Below, one piece after another: positions 42,439 through 50,663 of a stretch of 64,000 nt of DNA. The translations under genes were made by a program, and so were the position numbers. Within the stretch, counting starts at the first letter, position 1, and every line of letters begins with the position of its first letter. The DNA is taken from NCBI RefSeq assembly GCF_021129235.1, contig NZ_JAJOMA010000029.1, positions 1 to 64,000 on the forward strand. The letters run 5' to 3'. The DNA comes from Kineosporia mesophila (GTDB lineage: Bacteria; Actinomycetota; Actinomycetes; Actinomycetales; Kineosporiaceae). Under the pieces are notes generated by a model. That model had not been told where the DNA came from and did not search any database. It saw only the letters and a program-made list of their open reading frames with translations.

Positions 42439-43070
42439 TTGATACGCCTGGGGCGGTTCTGTGACAGGGACGACGGGCCCGGGCGCAGAACGTCTGCGCC
42501 CGACGGCCTTGGGCAGGCTCGGGCGAGGCCACGCGCGATGCACCGGGAGTAACGACACCGGGGCATTATGGCAGCAGGGCATGCCAAAAGGGACTTTTGT
42601 CACCTCTCGGTAACGAGCCCTCACGCCCGGTCAGAAAATCGACCGGGCGTCCCTGACGTCGAGTCGGGCTCGGCACCCGCCCCTCCCCGGGTGCCGAGCA
42701 ACCCCATCCCCACCTTGATCAGGTGGAAGAGGCCGACGCTCTTGACGCGTTAAGAAGTCTGTTTCATCACCGGGGGCGGTGGTGTCCGTCAAACAGCCCA
42801 CATTTGGCGACAGAGTGTGGCGACCCTGCACATCACCTTCCGTTATGCCTGCTTTGAGCGGTATTCCGGTCGGCGACGAACGGCCGGTGCGAACCCGGGC
42901 GGCCCACCGGTCGACACCTGTCTGATACTCCGACTTCGGGAGGATGGCCCCCCGCACCCAGGACGATCCGTCTCATACCGCAGGCTGATTCGGCCCCGCG
43001 GAAGCAACCGTACTGTTCGTGACAAGCGTCATGGAGGTGACGCCATCGCAGATCCTTTGAGGGGACCCCC
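42439..43070. other. long intergenic region before lysyl-oxidase paralog 2
   Basis: About 630 bases with no convincing gene. It contains less GC-rich stretches (42590-42610, 42745-42860) that may hold promoters for the divergent response regulator and oxidase genes. A nine-codon frame MEVTPSQIL (43031-43060) ends ten bases before the oxidase GTG and could be a leader peptide. No riboswitch motif that I know is recognisable. Confidence 0.4.
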
Positions 43071-44723
43071 GTGAACCCGAACCAACGCCGCGCCCGTCCG
43101 CGAATCGCACCCACCGCCGCCGTAGCCGGTGTCACCCTGACCGCCGTGCTGGCCGGCTCCGTGGTCACCGCCGCGGGGGTCAAGGCCGCCGAGCGGGTCT
43201 CCGGCAGCCCCACCGCCGCGGCCACCGCCTCACCGGTGCTCGACCTGGTCGTGCCGGTGAAGACCCAGACCGTGGCGCGGTACAAGGGAGAATCGATCGG
43301 CCTGTACGGCCTCGGCTTCTACGCCGTCGCCCCCAAGACCGTCGAGATCCGCACCCAGCGCGGCACGTCGTACAAGGACCCGATCGCCACCACCCTGATG
43401 GTGGGCGAGGGCGCCGAGCAGACCACGACGAAGCTGCCCGCCGGCATCACCGCCAACCCGTCCACGTTCACCAAGTTCCTCGACGTCCGGGTGACGAACC
43501 CGGCGGGCAAGTCGGTGTACTCGTCGAAGGTCGACTTCTGCCTGAACTCCTACGAGCAGAACCGGGTCTCGGCCGACGCGGTGGCCGAGACGCCGTACCC
43601 GCAGCAGTGCGGCAACCACCCCTACGCGCTCGGCGGCGTCTTCGGCCTGCCCGCGGGCTGGGCCACCCCCGTCCTCGGCGACTACAGCTCGACGCCCAGC
43701 TTCGCGGGCAAGGACGGCACTTACACGCTCAAGGCCACCGTGAACAAGCAGTGGCGCAAGGCCCTCAAGATCTCCGACGCGGACGCCACCTCGACGATCA
43801 AGGTGAAGGTCAAGACGGTCAAGGAGGGCTCGGGCTACGGGGCCGGCGCGACCCACGACATGAACCACAACCACGGCGTGACGATGGCCGGCATGGACAT
43901 GAACGCCAAGGAGCTGTCCCCGCAGCACGCCGCCCGGGAGGCCGCCCGCAAGGCCGCCCTGGGCGCGCCGAACACCCCGGCGGCGACGAAACCCAGCTCC
44001 AGCCGGATCTCCTCGGCCGCGGCCGCCGACCTGCCGAAGCCCGACCTGCGCTCGCTGCCCGCCTACCAGATCGCGCTCGACACCACGAGCCGCAAGAAGA
44101 AGACCTACCTGTCCTTCGGCGCCACGGTCTGGAACGCGGGCCCGTCACCGCTGGTGGTGGACGGCTTCCGGCAGAACGGCAAGAGCGTGCTGGACGCCTA
44201 CCAGTACTTCTTCGACAAAGACGGCAAGCAGGTCGGCTACACCCCCGCCGGCTCGATGCAGTGGGACCCGCGCACGGGCCACAACCACTGGCACTTCAAG
44301 GACTTCGCCTCCTACCGGCTGCTCGACTCGACCAAGAAGAAGGCCATCATCAGCGGCAAGGAGGCCTTCTGCCTGGCCCCGACCGACGCTGTCGACCTGA
44401 ACGTGGACGGTGCGCAGTGGCAGCCGGCCTCGACCGACCTGTACACCGCCTGCGGCCAGGGCAACGCGAATCTGCTGAGCATCCGCGAGGTCCTGAACAC
44501 CGGCTGGGGTGACACCTACGGCCAGTACCTGCCGGGCCAGTCGTTCAACATCACGAACGTGAAGAACGGCGTCTACTACATCCAGACGATCGCGAACCCG
44601 AGCAAGAAGCTCGCCGAGTCGAACTACGCCAACAACTCGGCGCTGCGCAAGGTCAAGATCGGCGGGAAGCCGGGCGGCAAGCGCACGATCAAGATCTACC
44701 CCTACCAGGGCATCGGCGGCTGA
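43071..44723 (+). CDS. secreted lysyl-oxidase-like copper amine oxidase (paralog 2)
   Basis: 550 residues, same order as paralog 1: signal peptide (IAPTAAVAGVTLTAVLAGSV), N-terminal beta domain with cysteines in DFCLNSYEQNR and PYPQQCGNHPYAL, a Met/His-rich insert (HDMNHNHGVTMAGMDMN), then the oxidase domain. His404, His406 and His408 (TGHNHWHFKDF), Lys430 (SGKEAFCLAP) and Tyr483 (WGDTYGQYLPGQ) match the copper and LTQ residues. The two proteins are clearly paralogs along their whole length. GTG start with GAGGGG upstream. A strong hairpin terminator follows. Confidence 0.87.
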   Translation: MNPNQRRARPRIAPTAAVAGVTLTAVLAGSVVTAAGVKAAERVSGSPTAAATASPVLDLVVPVKTQTVARYKGESIGLYGLGFYAVAPKTVEIRTQRGTSYKDPIATTLMVGEGAEQTTTKLPAGITANPSTFTKFLDVRVTNPAGKSVYSSKVDFCLNSYEQNRVSADAVAETPYPQQCGNHPYALGGVFGLPAGWATPVLGDYSSTPSFAGKDGTYTLKATVNKQWRKALKISDADATSTIKVKVKTVKEGSGYGAGATHDMNHNHGVTMAGMDMNAKELSPQHAAREAARKAALGAPNTPAATKPSSSRISSAAAADLPKPDLRSLPAYQIALDTTSRKKKTYLSFGATVWNAGPSPLVVDGFRQNGKSVLDAYQYFFDKDGKQVGYTPAGSMQWDPRTGHNHWHFKDFASYRLLDSTKKKAIISGKEAFCLAPTDAVDLNVDGAQWQPASTDLYTACGQGNANLLSIREVLNTGWGDTYGQYLPGQSFNITNVKNGVYYIQTIANPSKKLAESNYANNSALRKVKIGGKPGGKRTIKIYPYQGIGG

Positions 44724-44748
44724 GCCGGATCTGAACCGCCCGTACATC

Positions 44749-44787
44749 GCCGGCGCCCTGGGACACCCCCTGTCCCCGGGCGCCGGC
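44749..44787. terminator. hairpin terminator after lysyl-oxidase paralog 2
   Basis: GCCGGCGCCC-T-GGGACA (44749-44765), loop CCCCC, then the complement with one mismatch (44771-44787): 16 pairs. It begins 25 bases after the stop codon, followed by TTTC at 44791. Confidence 0.75.
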
Positions 44788-44833
44788 CGGTTTCGACCTG
44801 CCCCGATACCGGGCGCGACGTAGCGTGCCGACC

Positions 44834-46561
44834 ATGACCACCGTGGCCGACATGATCATCGACAGCCTGCACCGACTCGGCGTCCGCACGGTCTGGGGCG
44901 TCGTCGGTGACGCCCTGAACCCGCTCACCGACGCCATTCGGCGCAACCCCGACATGCGCTGGATCGGCGTGCGGCACGAGGAGGCCGGGGCCTTCGCCGC
45001 CGGCGCCCAGGCCCAGGTCTCCGGCACGCTCGGGGTGTGCATGGGCACGGTCGGTCCCGGCTCGATCCACCTGCTCAACGGTCTCTACGACGCGAAGAAG
45101 TCGCAGGCCCCGGTGCTCGCCATCTGCGGTCAGGTGCCGACGCCCGAGATCGGCAGCGACTACTTCCAGGAAATCGACAACGACCTGCTCTTCACCGACG
45201 TGGCCGGCTTCCGGGCCACGGTGACCTCGGCCGCGCAGATGCCCCGGCTGCTGTCGCAGGCCGTGAACGCGGCCTACGCCGGGCCCGGTGTCGCCGTGCT
45301 CACCCTGCCCGGCGACGTCGGTGAGATGGAGATGCCCGCCGATGCGGGTCGTCCTCAATTCGTCACCGCCCGCCCGGTGCCCCACCCCGACCCCCAGGTG
45401 CTCGAGGACGCGGTCACTCTCCTCGAGGAGGCCTCGAACGTCACGATCCTGGCGGGCATCGGGGCCGCGGCGGCCAAGGACGAACTGCTCGCCCTGGCCG
45501 GGAAGCTCTCGGCCCCGATGGTCCTCACGATCAAGGGCAAGGGCCTGGAGGAGAACAACCCGTTCGAGGTGGGCCAGAGCGGCCTGATCGGGAATCCCGC
45601 CAGCAAGACCGCTTTCGACGGCGCCGACGTACTGCTGATGGTGGGCACGGACTTCCCGTACCCGGAGTGGCTGCCGAAGGTGCCGACGATCCAGATCGAC
45701 GTGAAGGCCGAGCACATCGGCCGCCGCACCCCGGTGCAGGTGGGCCTGGTCGCCGACGCCGCCGTCGGCGTCCGTTCCCTGACCGCCCGGGTGACCGCCA
45801 AGCCCGGCACCGGCCACCTCGACAAGGCGCGCGAGCACTACGCGGACTGGCGCGAACGGCAGCAGGCCCTGCTCGGCGGGGGTAAGGGCTCGCTGCCGGG
45901 CCGGATCCTGGCCAGGGCGCGGCGCCCCTTCGAGAACCCCTCCGGCCGGATCCGCCCCGAACTGCTGGCCGACGTCGTCGACCGGGTGGCGGCGCCCGAC
46001 GCCGTGATCACCACCGACACCGGAATGTCGACGGTCTGGGCCTCACGGTTCCTGCGGATGCGCGGAAACCGGCAGCTGGTGGGCTCATTCGGTCTGGGTT
46101 CGATGGCCAACGCGATGCCCCAGGCCCTCGGCATCCAAGCGCTCGACACCGGGCGCGAGGTGGTGTCGCTGTCCGGCGACGGCGGCCTGACCATGCTGCT
46201 GGGCGACCTGATCACCGCCGTCGTCGAGCAGTTGCCGGTGCGAGTGGTGGTTTTCAACAACGGACGCCTGGGCATGGTGAAGCTCGAACAGGAGCAGGTG
46301 GGCCTGCCGGAGTTCGGCACGGTGCTGACCAACCCCGACCTGGCGGCCGTGGCCCGCAGCCTCGGCTGGAGCAGCTGGCGCGTCGAGAAGGCCGAAGACC
46401 TGGAGGAGATCACCCGCAAGGCCTTCGCCACGCCGGGCCCGGTGCTGCTCGATGTACTCACGAACCCGGACGAGATCTCCCTTCCGCCCCAGGTCACGTC
46501 GGACAAGGCCTGGGGCTTCGCGATCGCCAAGGTGAAGGAGACGCTGGAGAGCCCAGCGTAA
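44834..46561 (+). CDS. poxB: thiamine-diphosphate enzyme, pyruvate oxidase/dehydrogenase (PoxB-like)
   Basis: 575 residues. N-terminal PYR domain with catalytic Glu49/50 in GVRHEEAGAFAAGAQAQ, central FAD-type domain, C-terminal PP domain with the ThDP motif SGDGGLTMLLGDL ... VVFNNGRLGM. It matches pyruvate:quinone oxidoreductase/pyruvate oxidase rather than acetolactate synthase (SDYFQEIDNDLLFTDVAGF is typical). It would convert pyruvate to acetate and CO2 at the membrane. TAGCGT seven bases before the ATG suggests a leaderless transcript. Confidence 0.88.
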   Translation: MTTVADMIIDSLHRLGVRTVWGVVGDALNPLTDAIRRNPDMRWIGVRHEEAGAFAAGAQAQVSGTLGVCMGTVGPGSIHLLNGLYDAKKSQAPVLAICGQVPTPEIGSDYFQEIDNDLLFTDVAGFRATVTSAAQMPRLLSQAVNAAYAGPGVAVLTLPGDVGEMEMPADAGRPQFVTARPVPHPDPQVLEDAVTLLEEASNVTILAGIGAAAAKDELLALAGKLSAPMVLTIKGKGLEENNPFEVGQSGLIGNPASKTAFDGADVLLMVGTDFPYPEWLPKVPTIQIDVKAEHIGRRTPVQVGLVADAAVGVRSLTARVTAKPGTGHLDKAREHYADWRERQQALLGGGKGSLPGRILARARRPFENPSGRIRPELLADVVDRVAAPDAVITTDTGMSTVWASRFLRMRGNRQLVGSFGLGSMANAMPQALGIQALDTGREVVSLSGDGGLTMLLGDLITAVVEQLPVRVVVFNNGRLGMVKLEQEQVGLPEFGTVLTNPDLAAVARSLGWSSWRVEKAEDLEEITRKAFATPGPVLLDVLTNPDEISLPPQVTSDKAWGFAIAKVKETLESPA

Positions 46562-46722
46562 GAGGGGGATAAATCGTGACAACGAGAACATCACGAATTC
46601 ATCCGTGCTCCTGCTTAATTCATCTTCAGATGTCAGACTGATCCGATTCGCACGGCGGACAGTCCGCGGGGGGCTTGCGACGATCAGGAAGACGAGGCGT
46701 AAGTCTCACGAGGTATGTCCCC

Positions 46723-47601
46723 GTGCAATCGCTGAAGACTCTGCTGACCGCGCCGGGCGCGCGCCGTCGCAGCCTGCTGGTCATCGTCGGTTCCGTCTGC
46801 GTCTTCCTGGGCGTGATCGTCGCGGCCGTCAGCCTCATCCGGCCCGGCGGCGACGAGCCCGGGAAGGCCAACACCTCGGCCGCTTCCTACGTGCAGCCCC
46901 AGATCCCGACCGGCAGCACCACCACGCGGGCATCGGTGTCGCCCGCCCCGACCAGGACCACCCAGGCACCCCGGCACACCGCACGGGACCAGGGCGGCCA
47001 GGCCGGCCAGGGTTCGCAGTCGACCCGGACGATGACCCGGACCGTCACGCAGACCCAGGACGCCCCGGACGACGACTCCGACACCCCGGCGAAGAAGAAG
47101 CCGAAGGCCACGAAGACCGTCACGCAGACGATCGTCCGGATCGCCGGCACCGATGCCGTGCTGACCGGGCCCTCGCAGATCCGGAACCAGAGCACCGGCC
47201 TCTGCCTGGACCTCGGCGGCTACGAGGCGGTGGATCCGGCCACCCACACCGCGCAGTTCACCTGCAACGCCGGCGACGCCGACAACCAGGAGTACGAGCG
47301 GCTCAAGGTCGGCGGCCAGTACCTGCTGCGCAACGTGAAGAGCGACCTGTGCGTGGACGTTCCCAACTACGGCTCCGAGCCGGCCGGGAGCGACCTGAAC
47401 GTCTTCGACTGCACGCCCGGTGACGCCGACAACCAGATGTTCCGGTTCCAGGCCAGCGGCTCCGGTTACCAGATCATCAACGGCAAGAGCAATCTGTGCG
47501 TGGACGTCTCCACCGCGAACGGCCGGGTCAGCGAGCTCGACCAGCCGCTCACCATGGCGGAGTGCGGTTCCACCAGCACCCAGGTGTGGACGTTCGCCTG
47601 A
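46723..47601 (+). CDS. membrane-anchored ricin-type beta-trefoil protein
   Basis: 292 residues: an N-terminal membrane segment (RRSLLVIVGSVCVFLGVIVA), a Thr/Gln/Pro-rich stalk of about 100 residues, and a C-terminal ricin-type trefoil: IRNQSTGLCLDLGGYEAVDP, LLRNVKSDLCVDVPNYG and IINGKSNLCVDVSTANGRV with endings DADNQEYERL, DADNQMFRF and STQVWTF. Probably binds glycans at the cell surface. Start GTG 46723 has GAGG upstream; longer frames are possible. It ends before a bidirectional terminator. Confidence 0.8.
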   Translation: MQSLKTLLTAPGARRRSLLVIVGSVCVFLGVIVAAVSLIRPGGDEPGKANTSAASYVQPQIPTGSTTTRASVSPAPTRTTQAPRHTARDQGGQAGQGSQSTRTMTRTVTQTQDAPDDDSDTPAKKKPKATKTVTQTIVRIAGTDAVLTGPSQIRNQSTGLCLDLGGYEAVDPATHTAQFTCNAGDADNQEYERLKVGGQYLLRNVKSDLCVDVPNYGSEPAGSDLNVFDCTPGDADNQMFRFQASGSGYQIINGKSNLCVDVSTANGRVSELDQPLTMAECGSTSTQVWTFA

Positions 47602-47614
47602 CGTTCCCGAACGA

Positions 47615-47650
47615 AGAACGGCGCCGGGCCTCAGGGCCCGGCGCCGTTCT
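47615..47650. terminator. bidirectional GC-rich terminator
   Basis: A 16-base perfect stem (47615-47630 with 47635-47650, arm AGAACGGCGCCGGGCC) and a TCAG loop between the convergent lectin and DoxX genes. The inner GAACGGCGCCGGG is repeated in the terminator of the second DoxX gene at 48379-48407. Confidence 0.8.
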
Positions 47651-47665
47651 GGTTCGACAGACAGA

Positions 47666-48139
47666 TCAGGAAGCGGTCTCCAGCGAACGGCTCCCGGCGG
47701 GGACCCGCTCCAGACCGGCGACACCGCGTGCGAGGCGCGGCGAGATCACCCGGTCGAGGCTGATCCGGCCGGCGCCGACGCCCGCGAGCAGCAGCGAGAA
47801 CGCGGCGAGGATCAGCACGTACTCGTAGCCACCGTTCTGCGAGAACAGCCCGGCGTCGCGGTGGGCGAACCAGAGGGCACCGAGCATGTTGCCCACCTGA
47901 AGGATGCCGGCCAGGGGCACCAGCAAGCCCGCGATCATCAGAATTCCGCCGACGAGTTCGACGATCATGGCGAACCATGCCGCGGCCGTGGCCGCCGGGA
48001 TCCCCATGGCGTCGAAACCTGCTGCCGTAGCGTCCATTCCGTTCGTGCTGAACTTCTGCCAACCGTGGGCGATGAAGACCACCCCGAAAGCGACACGGGC
48101 GATGAGGATGATGACGTCACGCAGCAAAAGGGAATTCAC
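47666..48139 (-). CDS. DoxX-family membrane protein (copy 1)
   Basis: 157 residues, four membrane segments: LLRDVIILIARVAFGVVFIA, MIVELVGGILMIAGLLVPLA, GILQVGNMLGALWFA and YVLILAAFSLLLAGVGAGR. FIAHGWQKFSTNGMDATAAG is the DoxX signature. Some DoxX proteins work in a complex with a rhodanese and superoxide dismutase against thiol-oxidative stress. GTG 48139 with AAGGA upstream. A near neighbour on the same strand is its paralog, and operator and terminator are duplicated too. Confidence 0.9.
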   Translation of the reverse strand: MNSLLLRDVIILIARVAFGVVFIAHGWQKFSTNGMDATAAGFDAMGIPAATAAAWFAMIVELVGGILMIAGLLVPLAGILQVGNMLGALWFAHRDAGLFSQNGGYEYVLILAAFSLLLAGVGAGRISLDRVISPRLARGVAGLERVPAGSRSLETAS

Positions 48140-48283
48140 AAGGGTCCTTTCGACCAGGAGGGGGCGCTGGACCCAACTCTGGGCAGCACCAGGCACGCAC
48201 CGTCGCGAGCCGGTGTCCGCCCTCGCACACCGGCCGCCAGAATCGGCGTACTCCCGTTCTAAGGCTTTTTCTCCTATTAAAAG

Positions 48284-48310
48284 TTGAAGCGACAATCATC
48301 GCTACCTCAA
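48284..48310. promoter_or_regulatory. conserved 27-base element upstream of DoxX copy 1
   Basis: TTGAAGCGACAA begins and CTCAA ends a 27-base block, 145 bases upstream of the DoxX copy 1 start. It corresponds to TTGAAGCAACAA...TTCAA at 48957-48983, 109 bases upstream of copy 2. The ends form a dyad TTGA-N19-TCAA. A shared operator or promoter is inferred. Confidence 0.55.
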
Positions 48311-48378
48311 CCCTGCGCTTAACAGTGGTCACACTGAGAGATTGCCGTGTACCACCTGAGCCCCGCCGGGACAGCAGG

Positions 48379-48407
48379 AACGGCGCCGGGGAGGTCCCGG
48401 CGCCGTT
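48379..48407. terminator. terminator of DoxX copy 2
   Basis: A 12-base perfect stem (AACGGCGCCGGG, 48379-48390 with 48396-48407) with a GAGGT loop, 13 bases after the stop of the second DoxX gene. The stem sequence is the same as in the terminator after copy 1. Confidence 0.78.
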
Positions 48408-48419
48408 TGCCCGCCCTGC

Positions 48420-48848
48420 TCAGGCGCCAATTCCCCCGGCCCACTTCGGGGCCACCAGCCGGTCGAGGCTGAAGCGGCCGGCACCGACCGCGGCCAGCAG
48501 CAGCGAGACCATGCCGAGCGTGAGCACGAGCTCGTAACCGCCCTTGTCGACGAACACACCGCTGTCCATGTGCACGGTGGCGAAGGCGCCGAGCATGTCG
48601 ACGAAGAGCAGCAGGGCGGCCACCGGCAGGGCGAGACCGGCGATCAGCAGGGCACCGCCGACCAGCTCGACGATGGCGGCGAACCACGCGCTCAGCGTCG
48701 GTGCGGGCACGCCCATCATGTCGAAAGCACCAGCGGTGGCGTCAATTCCGTTCGTACTGATCTTCTGCCAGCCGTGGGCGACGAAGACCACTCCGACAGC
48801 GGTCCGGGCAGCGAGCACGACCAGATCGCGCAGCATGGCGTTGTTCAC
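48420..48848 (-). CDS. DoxX-family membrane protein (copy 2)
   Basis: 142 residues; FVAHGWQKISTNGIDATAGA and AAIVELVGGALLIAGLALPV align with copy 1 throughout. Four membrane segments. GTG 48848 with AAGGA at the same spacing as copy 1. Copies 1 and 2 are about 700 bases apart, same strand, each with its own upstream element and terminator, so they are independent transcription units. Confidence 0.9.
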   Translation of the reverse strand: MNNAMLRDLVVLAARTAVGVVFVAHGWQKISTNGIDATAGAFDMMGVPAPTLSAWFAAIVELVGGALLIAGLALPVAALLLFVDMLGAFATVHMDSGVFVDKGGYELVLTLGMVSLLLAAVGAGRFSLDRLVAPKWAGGIGA

Positions 48849-48956
48849 GACAGTCCTTATCAACGGGTCATAGCGGTCGCGGCCGATGAGGCGCCCCGTC
48901 GCATCCCTCACCGCCGACCACGCAGGGCCGTGAACCACCCTCGTCCATCAGGAAAC

Positions 48957-48983
48957 TTGAAGCAACAAATATTTAGCGTTCAA
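48957..48983. promoter_or_regulatory. conserved 27-base element upstream of DoxX copy 2
   Basis: TTGAAGCAACAA begins this AT-richer block, which ends GCGTTCAA. Aligned with 48284-48310 it shares the first 12 bases (one difference), the total length and the TCAA end. As a dyad it reads TTGAA-N17-TTCAA. Confidence 0.55.
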
Positions 48984-48997
48984 CTATGAGGTCTTCG

Positions 48998-49984
48998 TCA
49001 CTGACTGATGCTGTGGTCGCCCGGGAACTTGTCCCGACCACCGGGCAGGTCGTAGGAATCGACCGGCAGATGCGACCGCTCCAGCAGCCGCAGCAGATGG
49101 GTGTTCATCTGCCGCACCACGGGCACCGCGTTGTTGCCGTTGAGCGTCCCGATCCGCAGGCGGGCCGCCCCACCCGCGTAGATCCCGGCGCGCGAGGGGT
49201 ACCGCATCTCGTGCAGCGTGACCAGGTTGTCCTTCGCGTCCTGGCCGAGAAGATCCACCGCACTGAGCAGTTCGCTGTACGACATCTCGATGCCCGCGGT
49301 GCCGCGCACCGTCAGCAGCTGATCGTGCAGCTGGGCCGTCCGGATCGCCACGCGCTTCAGGTCGGCCACCTCCGGGCTCAGGTCGGGCAGCCGCGGGTAG
49401 GCCGGGTAATCCAGGTCGGGGCAGCGGTTGTGGCAGCCCCGCAGTCGGGCGGCGTGGGCCCGGCTGATCTCGTCGATCTCCTGCTCGACCGCGGCCAGCC
49501 GGAGGTTGTAGGTCCGGATCGCCGCCCGGATGCGCCTCATCGCCGGCAGGTAGCGCCGCTCCCCCGAGAAGAACGCGGCCCGGGCGTCCATCAGCACCTC
49601 GAGCTGGGGCAGCAGCTCGGCCTGGCTCCGTTCCAGCTCGGCGGTCCGCTGCTGGGCCGGCGTCAGGTCGGCCCCCAGCGCACCGGTCAGCCGGAGTCCG
49701 CCCAGACCCAGGCCGATCACCACGACCAGCCCGATCACGGCAGCCCACACTCCCCGGCGCCGCGTGCCCCCACGTCCGTCACGGCCCGCGGTCTTCGGCG
49801 CCAGGATCTCCTGGATGTGCACCTGACGCGGAAATGACACCTGGGACATCGGTCGCTGCGGGGGCAGCCGGCGCACCGGCGGCGGGTCACCCGGCCGGGA
49901 AACCCGGGCGCCGCACGCCTCGCAGAAATTGAGCCGGTCCAGCGGTCGGGAACACGCCGGACAGGTCAGGGTCGTCACACCCAC
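48998..49984 (-). CDS. membrane protein with N-terminal zinc ribbon
   Basis: 328 residues: a zinc ribbon at residues 8-24 (CPACSRPLDRLNFCEACGAR, Cys8, Cys11, Cys21, Cys24), a basic Pro-rich linker, one membrane segment (VWAAVIGLVVVIGLGLGG), and an exported or luminal helical domain rich in Leu, Arg, Glu (LTPAQQRTAELERSQAELLP) with a CHNRC pair. Family not recognised. Its start overlaps the stop of the upstream ORF by ten bases, suggesting one operon. Confidence 0.7.
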   Translation of the reverse strand: MGVTTLTCPACSRPLDRLNFCEACGARVSRPGDPPPVRRLPPQRPMSQVSFPRQVHIQEILAPKTAGRDGRGGTRRRGVWAAVIGLVVVIGLGLGGLRLTGALGADLTPAQQRTAELERSQAELLPQLEVLMDARAAFFSGERRYLPAMRRIRAAIRTYNLRLAAVEQEIDEISRAHAARLRGCHNRCPDLDYPAYPRLPDLSPEVADLKRVAIRTAQLHDQLLTVRGTAGIEMSYSELLSAVDLLGQDAKDNLVTLHEMRYPSRAGIYAGGAARLRIGTLNGNNAVPVVRQMNTHLLRLLERSHLPVDSYDLPGGRDKFPGDHSISQ

Positions 49985-50358
49985 GGAAGGCCCCCGTACG
50001 CGCAGAAGAGGTCGGTCCAGATCTCTTCGGCAGGTGGGGACGATGGATCAAGCGCGGGGCGGCACGGGAACGAGGCGATCGATCGGGACCACCGGGGTGG
50101 GCCGCCGATGATGCTCTCGGTGGCGATGCGGGTCGCCTGGTCGCCTGGTCGCCTGGTCGCCTGGTCGCCTGGTCGCCTGGTCGCCTGGTCGCCCAGCATG
50201 ACCAGCAGCGGGTGCCTGTTGCCGTAGTGCTCGGGGTGGTCGCCGTCCCCGGTGAGACCGGCGACGAACTGGTCGATGAGCTGCTTCGCCGGCTGGTCGC
50301 GCAGACGGTGGAGGAGATCGGCCCGGCCCCCGAGCAGCGCCGGGGCCAGGAGAAGCAT
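49975..50358 (-). CDS. hypothetical protein containing an 8-base microsatellite
   Basis: 127 residues from ATG 50358; GTG 50367 and longer frames are also possible. The N-terminus is hydrophobic (MLLLAPALLGGRADLL), the middle reads KQLIDQFVAGLTGDGDHPEH, then comes the repeat RRPGDQAT (8 residues = 3 units of 8 bases), and the end is EEIWTDLFCAYGGLPWV. Because the DNA unit is 8 bases, gain or loss of one unit would shift the frame. It overlaps the zinc-ribbon gene by ten bases. Family not recognised. Confidence 0.45.
   Translation of the reverse strand: MLLLAPALLGGRADLLHRLRDQPAKQLIDQFVAGLTGDGDHPEHYGNRHPLLVMLGDQATRRPGDQATRRPGDQATRIATESIIGGPPRWSRSIASFPCRPALDPSSPPAEEIWTDLFCAYGGLPWV
50131..50202. 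repeat. 8-base tandem repeat, eight perfect copies plus one imperfect
   Basis: GGTCGCCT repeated without change from 50131 to 50194, then GGTCGCCC to 50202. Pure short repeats of this length are rare in actinobacterial DNA and prone to slipped-strand changes. It lies inside the minus-strand frame 49975-50358. Confidence 0.95.
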
Positions 50359-50395
50359 CCCGAACACGGACCAGACATCTATGGATCCCAAAATA

Positions 50396-50423
50396 ATTAT
50401 CTCACAGAAGATCTCGACCGCAA
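50396..50423 (-). promoter_or_regulatory. sigma-70-type promoter
   Basis: On the minus strand TTGCGG (50418-50423), a 16-base spacer and GATAAT (50396-50401) make a good -35/-10 pair in an AT-rich pocket. A start near 50389 would transcribe the microsatellite ORF and the zinc-ribbon gene. Confidence 0.6.
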
Positions 50424-50663
50424 TGGCCTGAGAACCGTTCTCCAACAGACATTCTCCCGATCCAGCGAAGTAAGACGTGACTCTACCACCACCCCCTGGA
50501 TCGCCGAGGTCCCTCACCGCGCCCGAACGGGTCTCCCAGCAGGGGAATCACCGGCTGGTTCTCTCAGAGTCCCTGCCGGTCAGAAGGTATCGATCACACG
50601 CCGGGTCGACCCACCGTGATCGCCTCCGAGCGCTCCGGAGCCGCGATCGGGCATGATGACACC

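Noticed and set aside
49887-50378. Alternative minus-strand frame through the 8-base repeat (MSGPCSGCFSWPRR...)
   Set aside because: Ser/Thr/Arg-rich shadow of the better frame, and it runs deep into the zinc-ribbon gene.
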